The position numbers and the translations under genes are program-made. The notes under the pieces are model-generated. The model was not told the DNA's origin. It saw only the letters and a program-made list of their open reading frames with translations, and did no database searches. A DNA stretch of 64,000 nt from Limnocylindrus sp040397235 (GTDB lineage: Bacteria; Chloroflexota; Limnocylindria; Limnocylindrales; Limnocylindraceae). Positions 15,415 to 23,468 of this stretch are shown piece after piece; position 1 is the first letter of the stretch, and every line of letters begins with the position of its first letter. The stretch covers positions 124,001-188,000 of the forward strand of contig JBBAWH010000001.1 of the NCBI GenBank assembly GCA_040397235.1, in the 5' to 3' direction.

Positions 15415-15991
15415 GCAGCAGCTCCTCGACCAGTGCGGCTGCCGCTTCGCGCGTTAGCGGCCCCGTAACCACGCGTAGGACACGACCATCGGCGTCAAGA
15501 ATCAGTTTCGTTGGGATGCCACCAGCGCCAGCGGCGCGAAAGAGTTCACTGTTGACGTCGACCAGGAGTAGGTAGCCGAGCTGATAGCGCTCCCCATACG
15601 CCGCAACGGTTGATGAGAGTTCGCCGACCGAGATGCCGATCACCTGGAGGCCGCGATCGCGGTATGTGGCAGCGAGCGAGCGCAGCACGGGGGTCTCCTG
15701 CTGGCAGGGCGGGCACCAGGTGGCAAAGAGGTCAACGATCACCAGGCGTGGGGCAGGGAGCCTCGCCTGTTCGTCTGCAAAGACACCTCCACCAGCAACA
15801 GGTTGCCCTGCAGGGATCGTGAAAATTGCACCAATCTCGATCCCCGTGGCGTTCGGATCCACGATGTAGAGGTCACTCTGTGTTGAGGTTCCCGTTGGGA
15901 TATTCGTTCGCGACAGCAGCAGGAGGAGAGCCAGTAGGGCAGCCGCCGCTCCGATAGCGCCGATGCTTCGTTGCGAAAATGGTCCGATCAC
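15404..15991 (-). CDS. TlpA/ResA-like thiol-disulfide oxidoreductase
   Basis: 195 residues. An N-terminal membrane anchor (about residues 9-28, all hydrophobic) precedes a thioredoxin fold with active site FATWCPPCQQET (C93, C96) and the cis-Pro segment GGIPTKLILD. ResA/TlpA proteins act outside the membrane and reduce apocytochrome c or other thiols using electrons passed across by CcdA. ccdA lies directly upstream and overlaps by 4 bp, which fits that role. No cytochrome c genes are in the window. Confidence 0.9.
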   Translation of the reverse strand: MIGPFSQRSIGAIGAAAALLALLLLLSRTNIPTGTSTQSDLYIVDPNATGIEIGAIFTIPAGQPVAGGGVFADEQARLPAPRLVIVDLFATWCPPCQQETPVLRSLAATYRDRGLQVIGISVGELSSTVAAYGERYQLGYLLLVDVNSELFRAAGAGGIPTKLILDADGRVLRVVTGPLTREAAAALVEELLPTR

Positions 15992-16680
15992 AGGACGGGG
16001 AGCCCTGGGAGAATGCGCGAAAGCACCGTGAGTCCGCCAGTCGCAATCAGTACGCCAATGCCCGCAACGAGTAGCCCGCCAACGATGCCGGCGACGCGCG
16101 TACCGCCACGAAGCCGGCCCATGAGTCGTTGCAACGTCGCGGGGCTGCGATCAGCTAAGGCTGCGAGGGCCAAGAAGGGGAGTGCGAGGCCGAGGCTGTA
16201 GAGCGCCAGCAGCAGCGCCGCGCCAGCCACGTTGCTCCCAGCGGCTGCGATGCCGAGGGTCGCACCAAGGACGATACCGATGCAGGGTGTCCAGGCGATG
16301 GAGAAGGCGGCGCCCAGTAGGAGGCTGCCGAGGTAGCCGCCGCGCAGAATCGGCGTTGGTGCACGCATGCGGTCGAGCTGTGGGATGCGCAGGATGCCAG
16401 CAAGGTGCAGGCCACCGATCGTCACAGCAACGCCCACGGGAATCTGCAAGATCGGCAGAAGGCGTCCGGTGGCGCCGCCAACGTAGCCGGCGCTGATGCC
16501 GAGGGCGATGAAGATCGCGCTAAAGCCACAGGTGAAGAGGAGGGCGTGAGGCATTCGTGATGTGCCGGTGCCCAGCGCGGCGAGTCGACCGAGATAGGCG
16601 GGGACGATCGGGAGGACGCAGGGCGAGAGGAAACTCAGCACGCCCGCGAGCAGTGCGGTGAGGGCGTTAACGCTCTCCAT
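15988..16680 (-). CDS. ccdA: CcdA-like cytochrome c biogenesis/thiol transport membrane protein
   Basis: 230 residues, six predicted transmembrane helices. The conserved paired cysteines of the DsbD/CcdA membrane domain are present in FLSPCVLPIVPAYLG (C21) and AWTPCIGIVLG. The protein passes electrons from cytosolic thioredoxin to extracytoplasmic partners such as the TlpA-like product encoded next. It overlaps both neighbours in the three-gene redox operon. Confidence 0.9.
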   Translation of the reverse strand: MESVNALTALLAGVLSFLSPCVLPIVPAYLGRLAALGTGTSRMPHALLFTCGFSAIFIALGISAGYVGGATGRLLPILQIPVGVAVTIGGLHLAGILRIPQLDRMRAPTPILRGGYLGSLLLGAAFSIAWTPCIGIVLGATLGIAAAGSNVAGAALLLALYSLGLALPFLALAALADRSPATLQRLMGRLRGGTRVAGIVGGLLVAGIGVLIATGGLTVLSRILPGLPVL

Positions 16681-16939
16681 CGACCTGGCCTACGGCACTG
16701 CGCACGAATGCGGCGATCTGCATCGGGCTGACGGCGAGCGGTAAAAGCTTCCCCGCAACCTCAAGTGCCGGGATCTGTTCAAGAAGTCGCGCATGCACCG
16801 CTGGGTCCTCCTCGATGTTCACCATGCTGAGCGTAAGGCGCGATCCCCCCTCAGTGATGAGTGTGCGCACGATCGCCTCTGTTCTCTCGCAGAGTTCGCA
16901 CCCTGGGCGACCGTAGAGCGTGATCAGGGGCTGCTCCAT
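16667..16939 (-). CDS. Glutaredoxin-like (DUF836) protein
   Basis: 90 residues. A thioredoxin-like fold starts with LITLYGRPGCELCERTEA, with the CxxC pair C14/C17, and VNIEEDPAVHARLLEQIPAL is typical of DUF836/glutaredoxin-like proteins. The IPAL segment holds the Pro after strand 3. It is first in the operon with ccdA and the TlpA-like gene, so it may be the cytosolic reductant partner. A GAGAAT box 6 nt before the ATG suggests a leaderless transcript. Confidence 0.8.
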   Translation of the reverse strand: MEQPLITLYGRPGCELCERTEAIVRTLITEGGSRLTLSMVNIEEDPAVHARLLEQIPALEVAGKLLPLAVSPMQIAAFVRSAVGQVDGER

Positions 16940-16980
16940 GCGGGTATTCTCCCACGCCGCGTTCAGATACCCTACAGGGG

Positions 16981-17056
16981 GCCCCTGTAGCTCAGTGGAT
17001 AGAGCGCCGCCGTCCTAAGGCGGGCGTCGTCGGTTCGATTCCGGCCGGGGGCACCA
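16981..17056 (+). tRNA. tRNA-Arg (anticodon CCT)
   Basis: A complete cloverleaf with CCA encoded at 17054-17056. The acceptor is GCCCCTG paired with CGGGGGC. The anticodon stem CCGCC/GGCGG flanks loop GTCCTAA, giving anticodon CCT (Arg AGG), and the T loop is TTCGATT. A TACCCT -10-like box lies 7 nt upstream (16968-16973). The first eight bases after G1 form a perfect inverted repeat with the eight bases just upstream (16973-16980 with 16982-16989). The last A of CCA is the first base of an in-frame ATG that I do not use for the next gene. Confidence 0.95.
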
Positions 17057-17082
17057 TGAGGCGAGCAGGAGAGGAGGGCACG

Positions 17083-18423
17083 ATGGGCGAAGCGTCACGG
17101 ATGCAGAAAGAGATCCCTGACTTTCAGCAGCCGCCCGATGTTGGGGTGCTGCGCAATGGTGCGTTCCTGCGCCTCTGGATCGCCCAGCTCTTCACCCAGA
17201 TCGGTGGCAACGTTGTGCTCTACGGTCTCACGGTGCTCGTTGCCGAGCGCAGTGGCTCCACCTCAACGCTCAGCGCCCTCTTCTTGAGCTTCCTTGTCCC
17301 AGCCGTCCTCCTTTCGCCAATTGCAGGCGTATGGGTGGATCGTCTCGACAAGCGGCTGGTGCTAATCGTCGCCAACCTGACCCGTGCCGGCGCATTCTTC
17401 CTGATGCTTGGCAGTGTCGATACGCTCGGCATCGTGCTCTTGCTCAATATCTTTGCGAGCATCATGACGACGCTCTTCGCCCCCGCCGAACTCGCGATGA
17501 TCCCGCTGCTTGTTCGTCGCGAACAGCTCGTCTCAGCGAACGGGCTCTTCACCTTCACCCTGAATGCCGCATTCGCGCTGGGCTTCGCGCTCCTTGGACC
17601 TGCCGTGGTGCGCATTGCCGGCCCTGAGGCGTCCATCATTCTGGTTGCTGTTCTCTTCCTGCTTGCCGGTCTGCTCTGCTTTGGGCTCCCATCGGCGCCA
17701 CCCGTCAAAATTGCCGGAAACATGCGCTCCAATACGACGCAAGCTACTCGGACCACCACCAGTGAGCTCGTCGAAGGGCTGCGCTTCATGTGGCGCCACA
17801 GTTCTGTCCTCTGGTCGTTGGCCTACCTTGCGATCGCTGCCAGCGTTGTGGGGGTCATGGGGGTCCTCGGACCCGACTACGTGCGTGACTCTCTCGGTCT
17901 CGATGCGCGCGATTTCTGGTTGGTCGTTTTGCCGATCGGCCTTGGCGTCGTGACCGGCATCCTTGCGCTCAACAGTTGGGGTTCGAGTCTTCCGCGCCGC
18001 CGCCTGATCGAAGGGGGGCTCTTCGGCGTCGGTGCAGGCTTGGCGCTGCTCGCCCTCGCCGTTCCGATCAGCCGCGCGATCTCCGATGGCGCACAACTCT
18101 TGGGCGAGCTCCCACTCGACGCGGGCGCCTCGACTCTCGCAACGGTGATCTTTGTCGCCTATTTCGCGGGCGTCTCGTACGGTCTCGTGGCGATCCCTGC
18201 GCAAACGGCCCTTCAGGAGGAGCTGCCGGAGGAGGTGCGTGGGCGTGTCTTTGGCGTCTTGAACATGCTCGTCAGCCTCGGCAGCTTTGTGCCGATCATC
18301 GCTGTGGGCCCGATCGCTGATGCCGTTGGGGCAACGAACACGCTCCTGGGCGTTGGTGTCGTCATTGTTCTCGTGGCGATTTCCTCAATCGTGCGTGGAC
18401 CACAGCGAACGGCGCGGCCGTAA
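17083..18423 (+). CDS. Major facilitator superfamily transporter
   Basis: 446 residues from the ATG at 17083, which has AGGAGAGGAGGG just upstream; the in-frame ATG at 17056 belongs to the tRNA end. About twelve hydrophobic helices. The loop 2-3 motif is visible as AGVWVDRLDKRLVL, and EEVRGRVFGVLNMLVSLGS is typical of the enterobactin exporter/MFS_3-like group. It resembles drug or siderophore efflux permeases, but the substrate cannot be read from sequence. It stands alone between tRNA-Arg and the convergent psuG. Confidence 0.88.
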   Translation: MGEASRMQKEIPDFQQPPDVGVLRNGAFLRLWIAQLFTQIGGNVVLYGLTVLVAERSGSTSTLSALFLSFLVPAVLLSPIAGVWVDRLDKRLVLIVANLTRAGAFFLMLGSVDTLGIVLLLNIFASIMTTLFAPAELAMIPLLVRREQLVSANGLFTFTLNAAFALGFALLGPAVVRIAGPEASIILVAVLFLLAGLLCFGLPSAPPVKIAGNMRSNTTQATRTTTSELVEGLRFMWRHSSVLWSLAYLAIAASVVGVMGVLGPDYVRDSLGLDARDFWLVVLPIGLGVVTGILALNSWGSSLPRRRLIEGGLFGVGAGLALLALAVPISRAISDGAQLLGELPLDAGASTLATVIFVAYFAGVSYGLVAIPAQTALQEELPEEVRGRVFGVLNMLVSLGSFVPIIAVGPIADAVGATNTLLGVGVVIVLVAISSIVRGPQRTARP

Positions 18424-18436
18424 CGCCTGGTGCTCG

Positions 18437-19339
18437 CTAGCCGCGCAGCAGGGCGACGGCGATCTCTCCCGCGAGGCGGGCGTTGGACTCCGCCAGTGCG
18501 AGGTTGGCGGGGATTGATCGCGAATCTGTAGCCGCGGCAATCGCCGCCAAGATCTTAGGCGTGGCCTTCGGGCCAGTTGCTCCAGCTCGCTCAGCCTCAG
18601 CGAGCCCAGCGGCAATGGCATCGGCGATCTCTGCTGCGGGGATCTCAGCTTCGAGCGGGATTGGGTTTGCAACCAGCATGCCGCCAGGCCAGCCAAGTGC
18701 CGTGTTCGCCTTGGCAATCGCGGCAATTTCCGTGGCGCTCTCAACGCGATGGTTGAGTGCGAGGCCACTGCTGCGACTCCAGAAGGCGGGGAAGGTGCTC
18801 GTCTGGTAGCCGATCACGGGGACACTCAGCGTCTCAAGCACCTCGAGGGTCTTTGGCAGATCGAGGAATGCCTTAGCGCCGGCACTCACCACGATGACCG
18901 GGTGGCGCGACATCGCACCGAGATCCGACGACACATCAAAGCTCAGCTCGGCGCCGCGATGCACACCGCCGATGCCACCAGTCGCAAAGACACGAATGCC
19001 GGCGAGTCCAGCGATCGTGACCGTTGCGGAGACCGTGGTGACGCCAGTGCGCTTCGCCGCGATTGCAAAAGGTAGATCGCGCTCGGCGAGCTTCTCGTCG
19101 GCGGCGAGGACGAGCGCCTCATGATGTGGCTCGATGCCCGCCCAGAGTTCGCCATCGATCACGGCGGTGACGGCGGGGATTGCACCAGCCGCGCGAATCG
19201 CCGCGTTGACTCGATCAAAACACTCGCGGTTGTAGGGGGCGGGGAGGCCCATCTTTGATGTGATGGTGGACTCGAGGGCGACGACGGGCATACCAGAGGC
19301 GAGTGCAGCGGCTACTTCGGCAGACTGGCGAATGTTCAC
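18437..19339 (-). CDS. psuG: Pseudouridine-5'-phosphate glycosidase
   Basis: 300 residues from the GTG at 19339, which overlaps the stop of the kinase gene (GTGA). Family motifs are ALESTITSKMGLPAPYN near the N terminus, AAKRTGVTTVSATVTIA, VFATGGIGGVHRG and IVVSAGAKAFLDLPKTLEVLET. The enzyme cleaves pseudouridine 5'-phosphate to uracil and ribose 5-phosphate, reversibly. Paired with the PfkB kinase upstream, it completes pseudouridine salvage, which would recycle tRNA and rRNA breakdown products. Confidence 0.95.
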   Translation of the reverse strand: MNIRQSAEVAAALASGMPVVALESTITSKMGLPAPYNRECFDRVNAAIRAAGAIPAVTAVIDGELWAGIEPHHEALVLAADEKLAERDLPFAIAAKRTGVTTVSATVTIAGLAGIRVFATGGIGGVHRGAELSFDVSSDLGAMSRHPVIVVSAGAKAFLDLPKTLEVLETLSVPVIGYQTSTFPAFWSRSSGLALNHRVESATEIAAIAKANTALGWPGGMLVANPIPLEAEIPAAEIADAIAAGLAEAERAGATGPKATPKILAAIAAATDSRSIPANLALAESNARLAGEIAVALLRG

Positions 19340-20241
19340 GAAGCCTCCCTCTGGTCGCTCTCGGTCGCCTGTCGCTGCAGATGACCCGCCGCAGCTGTGT
19401 GTCCAGCGGCAAGCGCATCCTCCCATGATTCGCCGCGTGCTCGCGCAACGAGGAGGCCGCCGGCGAATGCGTCACCTGCACCCGTGCTGTCGATCCCCGG
19501 TGGGAGTGGATGCGCGGGGAGTGCGGCAACGTGCTCACCCTCTGGTGAGCGCACCTCAGCGATCCCTGCACCATGTTTCGCGATGAGGATGGACCCAGGG
19601 AGTGGGCGATTAATTAGATCGAGATAGGCACACTCCTCTTCGTTGACAAACAAGAGGGTGGGGGCCAGTTCAGCAAAGCGACGACGACTCTCCTCGGGAC
19701 CCCAGGCGCTCAGCGCACCAACCGAGGAGGCATCGAGCGATGTGGGGATCCCCGCGTCACGTGCGTGGGCGAAGAGTCGACGTGTGGTCTCGCCGAGTGG
19801 CTCGCCGAGGAGCGAGTAGGCGGGGGCGTGGAGCCACGATCCGCCCGTCACGGCCGCAGGACCCGGGTCGCGCAGGGAGAGGGCGGCGGCGCGGTCGGGG
19901 AGCATGGTCCGCTCACCATCTGGTTCAACCACCACCACGATGCTGGCGCTGCGGCCACCGCGCTGCAGGAGCGGCTCCACCCCAGCTCGCAGGAGGGCCG
20001 CCTCAAGAGCCTCGGCGGTGGCGTCGTCACCGACAGCGCCGATGAAGCGCGCTGCGCCGCCGGCGGCCACGGCGGCCACGGCAACGTTGGCGGCGCTCCC
20101 GCCGCGTCGTCGCGTGATCTGGGCAGCGGCATCTGAGCCGCGCCGCCACGGTGCGTCCAGCCGCACGGCAATCTCGTCGATCAGGTCGCCCACGCAGACG
20201 ATCAGTGGGGTTGGGGTCGCTCGGTTCGCTCGGTCGATCAT
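19336..20241 (-). CDS. psuK: PfkB-family kinase, probable pseudouridine kinase
   Basis: 301 residues. The ribokinase-fold motifs are present: CVGDLIDEI at the start, RRGGSAANVAVAAVAAGG (about residues 45-62) and the catalytic IDSTGAGDAFAGGLL near residues 250-264. Specificity for pseudouridine is inferred from its tight coupling to psuG, not from the sequence. The ATG at 20241 has TACACT 7 nt upstream, again a leaderless arrangement, divergent from tRNA-Val. Confidence 0.85.
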   Translation of the reverse strand: MIDRANRATPTPLIVCVGDLIDEIAVRLDAPWRRGSDAAAQITRRRGGSAANVAVAAVAAGGAARFIGAVGDDATAEALEAALLRAGVEPLLQRGGRSASIVVVVEPDGERTMLPDRAAALSLRDPGPAAVTGGSWLHAPAYSLLGEPLGETTRRLFAHARDAGIPTSLDASSVGALSAWGPEESRRRFAELAPTLLFVNEEECAYLDLINRPLPGSILIAKHGAGIAEVRSPEGEHVAALPAHPLPPGIDSTGAGDAFAGGLLVARARGESWEDALAAGHTAAAGHLQRQATESDQREAS

Positions 20242-20248
20242 GCGGGGG

Positions 20249-20265
20249 AGTGTATCGGCTATTCT
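20249..20265. promoter_or_regulatory. Divergent -10 boxes for psuK (-) and tRNA-Val (+)
   Basis: On the minus strand TACACT (20254-20249) is 7 nt before the psuK ATG. On the plus strand TATTCT (20260-20265) is 10 nt before tRNA-Val. The two promoters sit back to back in a 34-bp gap. Confidence 0.45.
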
Positions 20266-20275
20266 CTGGCTCCTT

Positions 20276-20352
20276 GGGCGGTTAGCTCAGTTGGTTAGAG
20301 CGCAGCCTTGACATGGCTGAGGTCACAGGTTCGAGTCCTGTACCGCCCACCA
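20276..20352 (+). tRNA. tRNA-Val (anticodon GAC)
   Basis: Perfect acceptor stem GGGCGGT/ACCGCCC, D arm GCTCAGTTGGTTAGAGC, anticodon stem CAGCC/GGCTG with loop TTGACAT giving GAC at 20310-20312, and T loop TTCGAGT. CCA is encoded (20350-20352). It lies 31 bp before thrS. Confidence 0.96.
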
Positions 20353-20383
20353 GTACCGAGAGGCGCGGAGAGGGGTCCAAGGG

Positions 20384-22225
20384 ATGGCAGACGAGGTAGC
20401 GGCAGCAGAGGTCGTCGAGATCGACGAGATCCTTGAGGCACCCGCGCGCGGCTCTGCCGAGGAGCTTCTCGATGCCGGTGCGAGCGACAACCTCAGCCGC
20501 ATGCGGCACTCCGCCGCTCACGTCATGGCCGAAGCGGTCGCGCGCCTCTTCCCGGGCGCAAAGCTCGGCATTGGCCCGGCGATCACCGATGGTTTCTACT
20601 ACGACTTCCTACTAGAGCGCGCCATCACCCCCGACGATCTGGCCGCCATTGAGGCCGAGATGTCCAAGAGCATCGCCGCGAACCATAGGTTCACTCTTTC
20701 CGAGCACACCTTCGACGATGAGCGTGCCGCACTGGTGCGCGGGGATCAACCCTTCAAGGTTGAGATCATGGACGACCTCGCCAAGGCTGCCGCAGCGGAG
20801 GGGAAGCCTGCCCCGAGCGTCACGACCTACCAGCACGGCGCATTCCAAGATCTCTGCCGCGGTCCACATGTGGAGAGCACGGGCAAGATCGGTCCGTTTA
20901 AGTTGCTCTCTATTGCGGGAGCGTATTGGCGCGGGAAGAGTGATCGGCCGATGCTGCAGCGCATCTATGGCACCGCGTGGGAGACGCAAGAGCAGATCGA
21001 CCAGTACCTGTGGCGCCGTGATGAGGCGCGCAGGCGCGATCATCGCAAGCTCGGCGTAGCGCTCGACCTCTTCTCGTTCCACGACGTCTCGCCCGGGAGT
21101 GCCTTCTGGCACCCGAAGGGGCAACGACTCTGGCGCACGCTCGAAGGTGCGATGCGTGAGATGCAGGAGCGCCGCGGCTATCAGGAGATCTCCACGCCGA
21201 TCGTCGTCAGCAAGCACCTCTGGGAGCAGTCGGGACACTGGGATCTCTATCGCGAGAATATGTTCATCATCGAATCCGAGGGTGAAGAGTTCAGCCTCAA
21301 GCCGATGAACTGCCCCGAGAGCACCGTGATCTATCGCACGCGCACGCGCAGCTACCGTGATCTGCCGCTGCGACTCTCCGAATACGGTCGACTGCATCGC
21401 AACGAACTGTCGGGAACACTGAGTGGACTCACCCGAGTACGTCACTTCATCCAAGATGATGGCCACATCTACGTACGTCCAGACCAGATTGAATCTGAAG
21501 TCGCAGCGCTGTTAGAAGAGGTTCGTGAGGTGTATGCCTGGTTCGATCTCCCAGTGGAGTTTGTATTCTCAACCAAGCCTGCGAAGGCACTTGGCGACCC
21601 CAAGCTCTGGGAGAAGGCGGAGTCGATGATCGAGAAGGCGCTGCGCGACTCTGGCGCTAAATGGCAGCTCAAGCCTGGTGACGGTGCCTTCTATGCGCCG
21701 AAGATCGACATCATTGTGCGCGACGCGCTTGGACGTGAGTGGCAGACGGCAACCGTGCAGGTTGACCTTGTGATGCTCCCGGAGCGATTCGACCTTACGT
21801 ATACCGATGAGGCGGGGGAGCGCGTCCGCCCGATCGCCATTCACCGTGCGATCTACGGCTCGCTGGAGCGCTTCATCGGCATCTTGGTCGAACACTACGC
21901 TGGGGCCTTCCCGTTCTGGCTGGCCCCTGAGCAGGTTGTCATCATCCCGATTGCCGACCGCCACCTTGAATTCGTTACGGCGGGTGCCGCAGTGCTGCGC
22001 GCCGCCGGCATTCGCGTCAGCATCGATGACTCGTCGAACCGCATGCAGAATAAGATCCGTTTGGCTCAGGAGCAGAAGGTGCCGTTGATGCTCGTCGTGG
22101 GCGATAAGGAGATTGAGGCTGGCGGGGCCGCGCCACGTTGGCGCGATGGCACCCAGGAGCCTGCAACCAGCTGGGAGGCTCTCGCAGCCACCCTCGCGGC
22201 GCGCGCGGCCGCTCGCACCGCGTGA
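20384..22225 (+). CDS. thrS: Threonyl-tRNA synthetase without TGS domain
   Basis: 613 residues. The editing domain begins almost at once: the zinc/His motif RHSAAHVMAEAVARLFP is at residues 41-57, whereas enzymes with an N-terminal TGS domain have it after residue 70. The first 35 residues are acidic and not TGS-like. Class II core motifs are clear: RRGYQEISTPIV, FSLKPMNCPES, SEYGRLHRNELSGTLSGLTRVRHFIQDD and IHRAIYGSLERFIGILVEHY. The anticodon-binding domain follows. It heads the conserved thrS-infC-rpmI-rplT order. Lack of TGS is known in some lineages and is not expected to abolish charging. Confidence 0.96.
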   Translation: MADEVAAAEVVEIDEILEAPARGSAEELLDAGASDNLSRMRHSAAHVMAEAVARLFPGAKLGIGPAITDGFYYDFLLERAITPDDLAAIEAEMSKSIAANHRFTLSEHTFDDERAALVRGDQPFKVEIMDDLAKAAAAEGKPAPSVTTYQHGAFQDLCRGPHVESTGKIGPFKLLSIAGAYWRGKSDRPMLQRIYGTAWETQEQIDQYLWRRDEARRRDHRKLGVALDLFSFHDVSPGSAFWHPKGQRLWRTLEGAMREMQERRGYQEISTPIVVSKHLWEQSGHWDLYRENMFIIESEGEEFSLKPMNCPESTVIYRTRTRSYRDLPLRLSEYGRLHRNELSGTLSGLTRVRHFIQDDGHIYVRPDQIESEVAALLEEVREVYAWFDLPVEFVFSTKPAKALGDPKLWEKAESMIEKALRDSGAKWQLKPGDGAFYAPKIDIIVRDALGREWQTATVQVDLVMLPERFDLTYTDEAGERVRPIAIHRAIYGSLERFIGILVEHYAGAFPFWLAPEQVVIIPIADRHLEFVTAGAAVLRAAGIRVSIDDSSNRMQNKIRLAQEQKVPLMLVVGDKEIEAGGAAPRWRDGTQEPATSWEALAATLAARAAARTA

Positions 22226-22298
22226 GGGTGCTACGCTCCCTACCCCCGCAAGGACGCTGTCCTCGGGTCCAAGGCTGATGATCGTGAGGGTCTGACCG

Positions 22299-22874
22299 AT
22301 TAAGGATCTACGCATCAATACCCAGATCCGCGTTCCACAGGTGCGCGTTCTGGATGAAGAGGGGAACCAGCTCGGCGTTCTCGCTACCCCCGAAGCCCTG
22401 CGACAGGCACAGGAGCGCGGCCTTGACCTCGTAGAGATCGCCCCAACCTCGGCCCCCCCTGTCTGCAAATACCTCGACTACGGCAAGTTCAAGTACGAGG
22501 CCCAGAAGAAGGAGCAGGACGCCCGCAAGCGTCAGAAGGTTGCCGACCTGAAGGAGCTTCGCTGCACCCCCAAGATCGGGGATGCCGACCTGCAGACCAA
22601 GATCCGCCAGGCTCATAAGTTCCTCTCGGGGGGCGACCGGGTGAAATTCTCGGTCAAGTTCCGTGGCCGCGAGATGACCCACCCTGAGATTGGGCGGGCG
22701 ATTTTGGACCGGGTTGTGAAGGGATTGGCCGATGTGGCCCAGCTCGAGCGCCCCTCACTCCTCGAGGGACGCTTCCTCTCCATCCAACTGGTAGCATTAC
22801 CCCGACAGAAGGGTCAGACGGCCCCGGCACCCGGCACCGATGAGCCGGCCGTACCAGCCCTTGAAGGGGAGTAA
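22299..22874 (+). CDS. infC: Translation initiation factor IF-3 (AUU start)
   Basis: 191 residues if started at the ATT at 22299, giving the classic IF-3 N terminus KDLRINTQIRVPQVRVLDEEG. The frame has a TGA six bases before the ATT, and no ATG, GTG or TTG occurs until a GTG at 22341, which would remove the conserved RIN..IR segment. A GAGGG ribosome site (22286-22290) is 8 nt upstream of the ATT. AUU initiation of infC is the known autoregulation device in E. coli and relatives. The C-terminal domain is complete, with an extra tail of about 20 residues. Confidence 0.92.
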   Translation: MKDLRINTQIRVPQVRVLDEEGNQLGVLATPEALRQAQERGLDLVEIAPTSAPPVCKYLDYGKFKYEAQKKEQDARKRQKVADLKELRCTPKIGDADLQTKIRQAHKFLSGGDRVKFSVKFRGREMTHPEIGRAILDRVVKGLADVAQLERPSLLEGRFLSIQLVALPRQKGQTAPAPGTDEPAVPALEGE

Positions 22875-22876
22875 CC

Positions 22877-23077
22877 ATGCCAAAGATGAAGACACACAAG
22901 GGCGCGCAGAAGCGCATCGGATTCACGGGCTCAGGGAAGCCGATCCGCGTGAAGTCGTGGCGTGGCCATCACCTTGAAATCAAATCGTCCCGACGCATCC
23001 GCCGCTACGCGGGGAAGACCGTCCTCGGAACCACGCACAAGAATCAGATTTCACGCCTGCTGCCGTACGGCGGCTGA
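22877..23077 (+). CDS. rpmI: 50S ribosomal protein L35
   Basis: 66 residues, normal for L35. It begins PKMKTHKGAQKRIGFTGSGK, the family signature, and ends in the HKNQISRLLPYGG region. It is very basic. It follows infC by 2 bp with GGGGAG upstream and precedes rplT, the universal infC-rpmI-rplT order. L20 often represses this operon at the mRNA level. Confidence 0.97.
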   Translation: MPKMKTHKGAQKRIGFTGSGKPIRVKSWRGHHLEIKSSRRIRRYAGKTVLGTTHKNQISRLLPYGG

Positions 23078-23099
23078 GCGACAACGAGAGGAGTAGAAG

Positions 23100-23450
23100 A
23101 TGGCACGAGTTAAGCGCGGAGTTGCCGGTCACAAGCGCCACAAGCGCCTGCTTCAGGCTGCTGAGGGGCGACGTGGCTCACGCCACAAGCTCATTCGTCC
23201 GGCGCGTGAGGCCCTGCTCCACGCCCTTGCCTACGCAACGCGAGACCGACAGCAGCGCAAGCGCCAGATGCGTGAGCTGTGGATCCACCGCGTTAACGCA
23301 GCGGCTCGCCTCAACGGCGTCTCCTACTCACAGTTCATCGCCGGCCTCAAGCGCAACAACATTGCGATTGACCGCAAGATGTTGGCCGACCTCGCTGTTC
23401 GCGATGCCGCGGCATTCACGGCGGTCGCGGTCGCAGCGAAGCGCGCCTAG
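23100..23450 (+). CDS. rplT: 50S ribosomal protein L20
   Basis: 116 residues. It begins ARVKRGVAGHKRHKRLL and contains RDRQQRKRQMRELWIHRVNAAAR and the C-terminal YSQFIAGLKRNNIAIDRKMLADLAV, all diagnostic. Preceded by GAGAGGAG. L20 is an early-assembly 23S rRNA-binding protein and in many bacteria the translational repressor of this operon. Confidence 0.97.
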   Translation: MARVKRGVAGHKRHKRLLQAAEGRRGSRHKLIRPAREALLHALAYATRDRQQRKRQMRELWIHRVNAAARLNGVSYSQFIAGLKRNNIAIDRKMLADLAVRDAAAFTAVAVAAKRA

Positions 23451-23468
23451 CCCCTTCGGTCCGCGGTA

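Noticed and set aside
16973..16989. The palindrome at tRNA-Arg as a phage or island attachment site
   Set aside because: No integrase, no second copy of the tRNA end, and ordinary chromosomal genes on both sides.
17056..17083. The ATG at 17056 as start of the MFS transporter
   Set aside because: Its first base is the last base of the tRNA-Arg CCA. The ATG at 17083 has a strong ribosome site and gives a normal N terminus.
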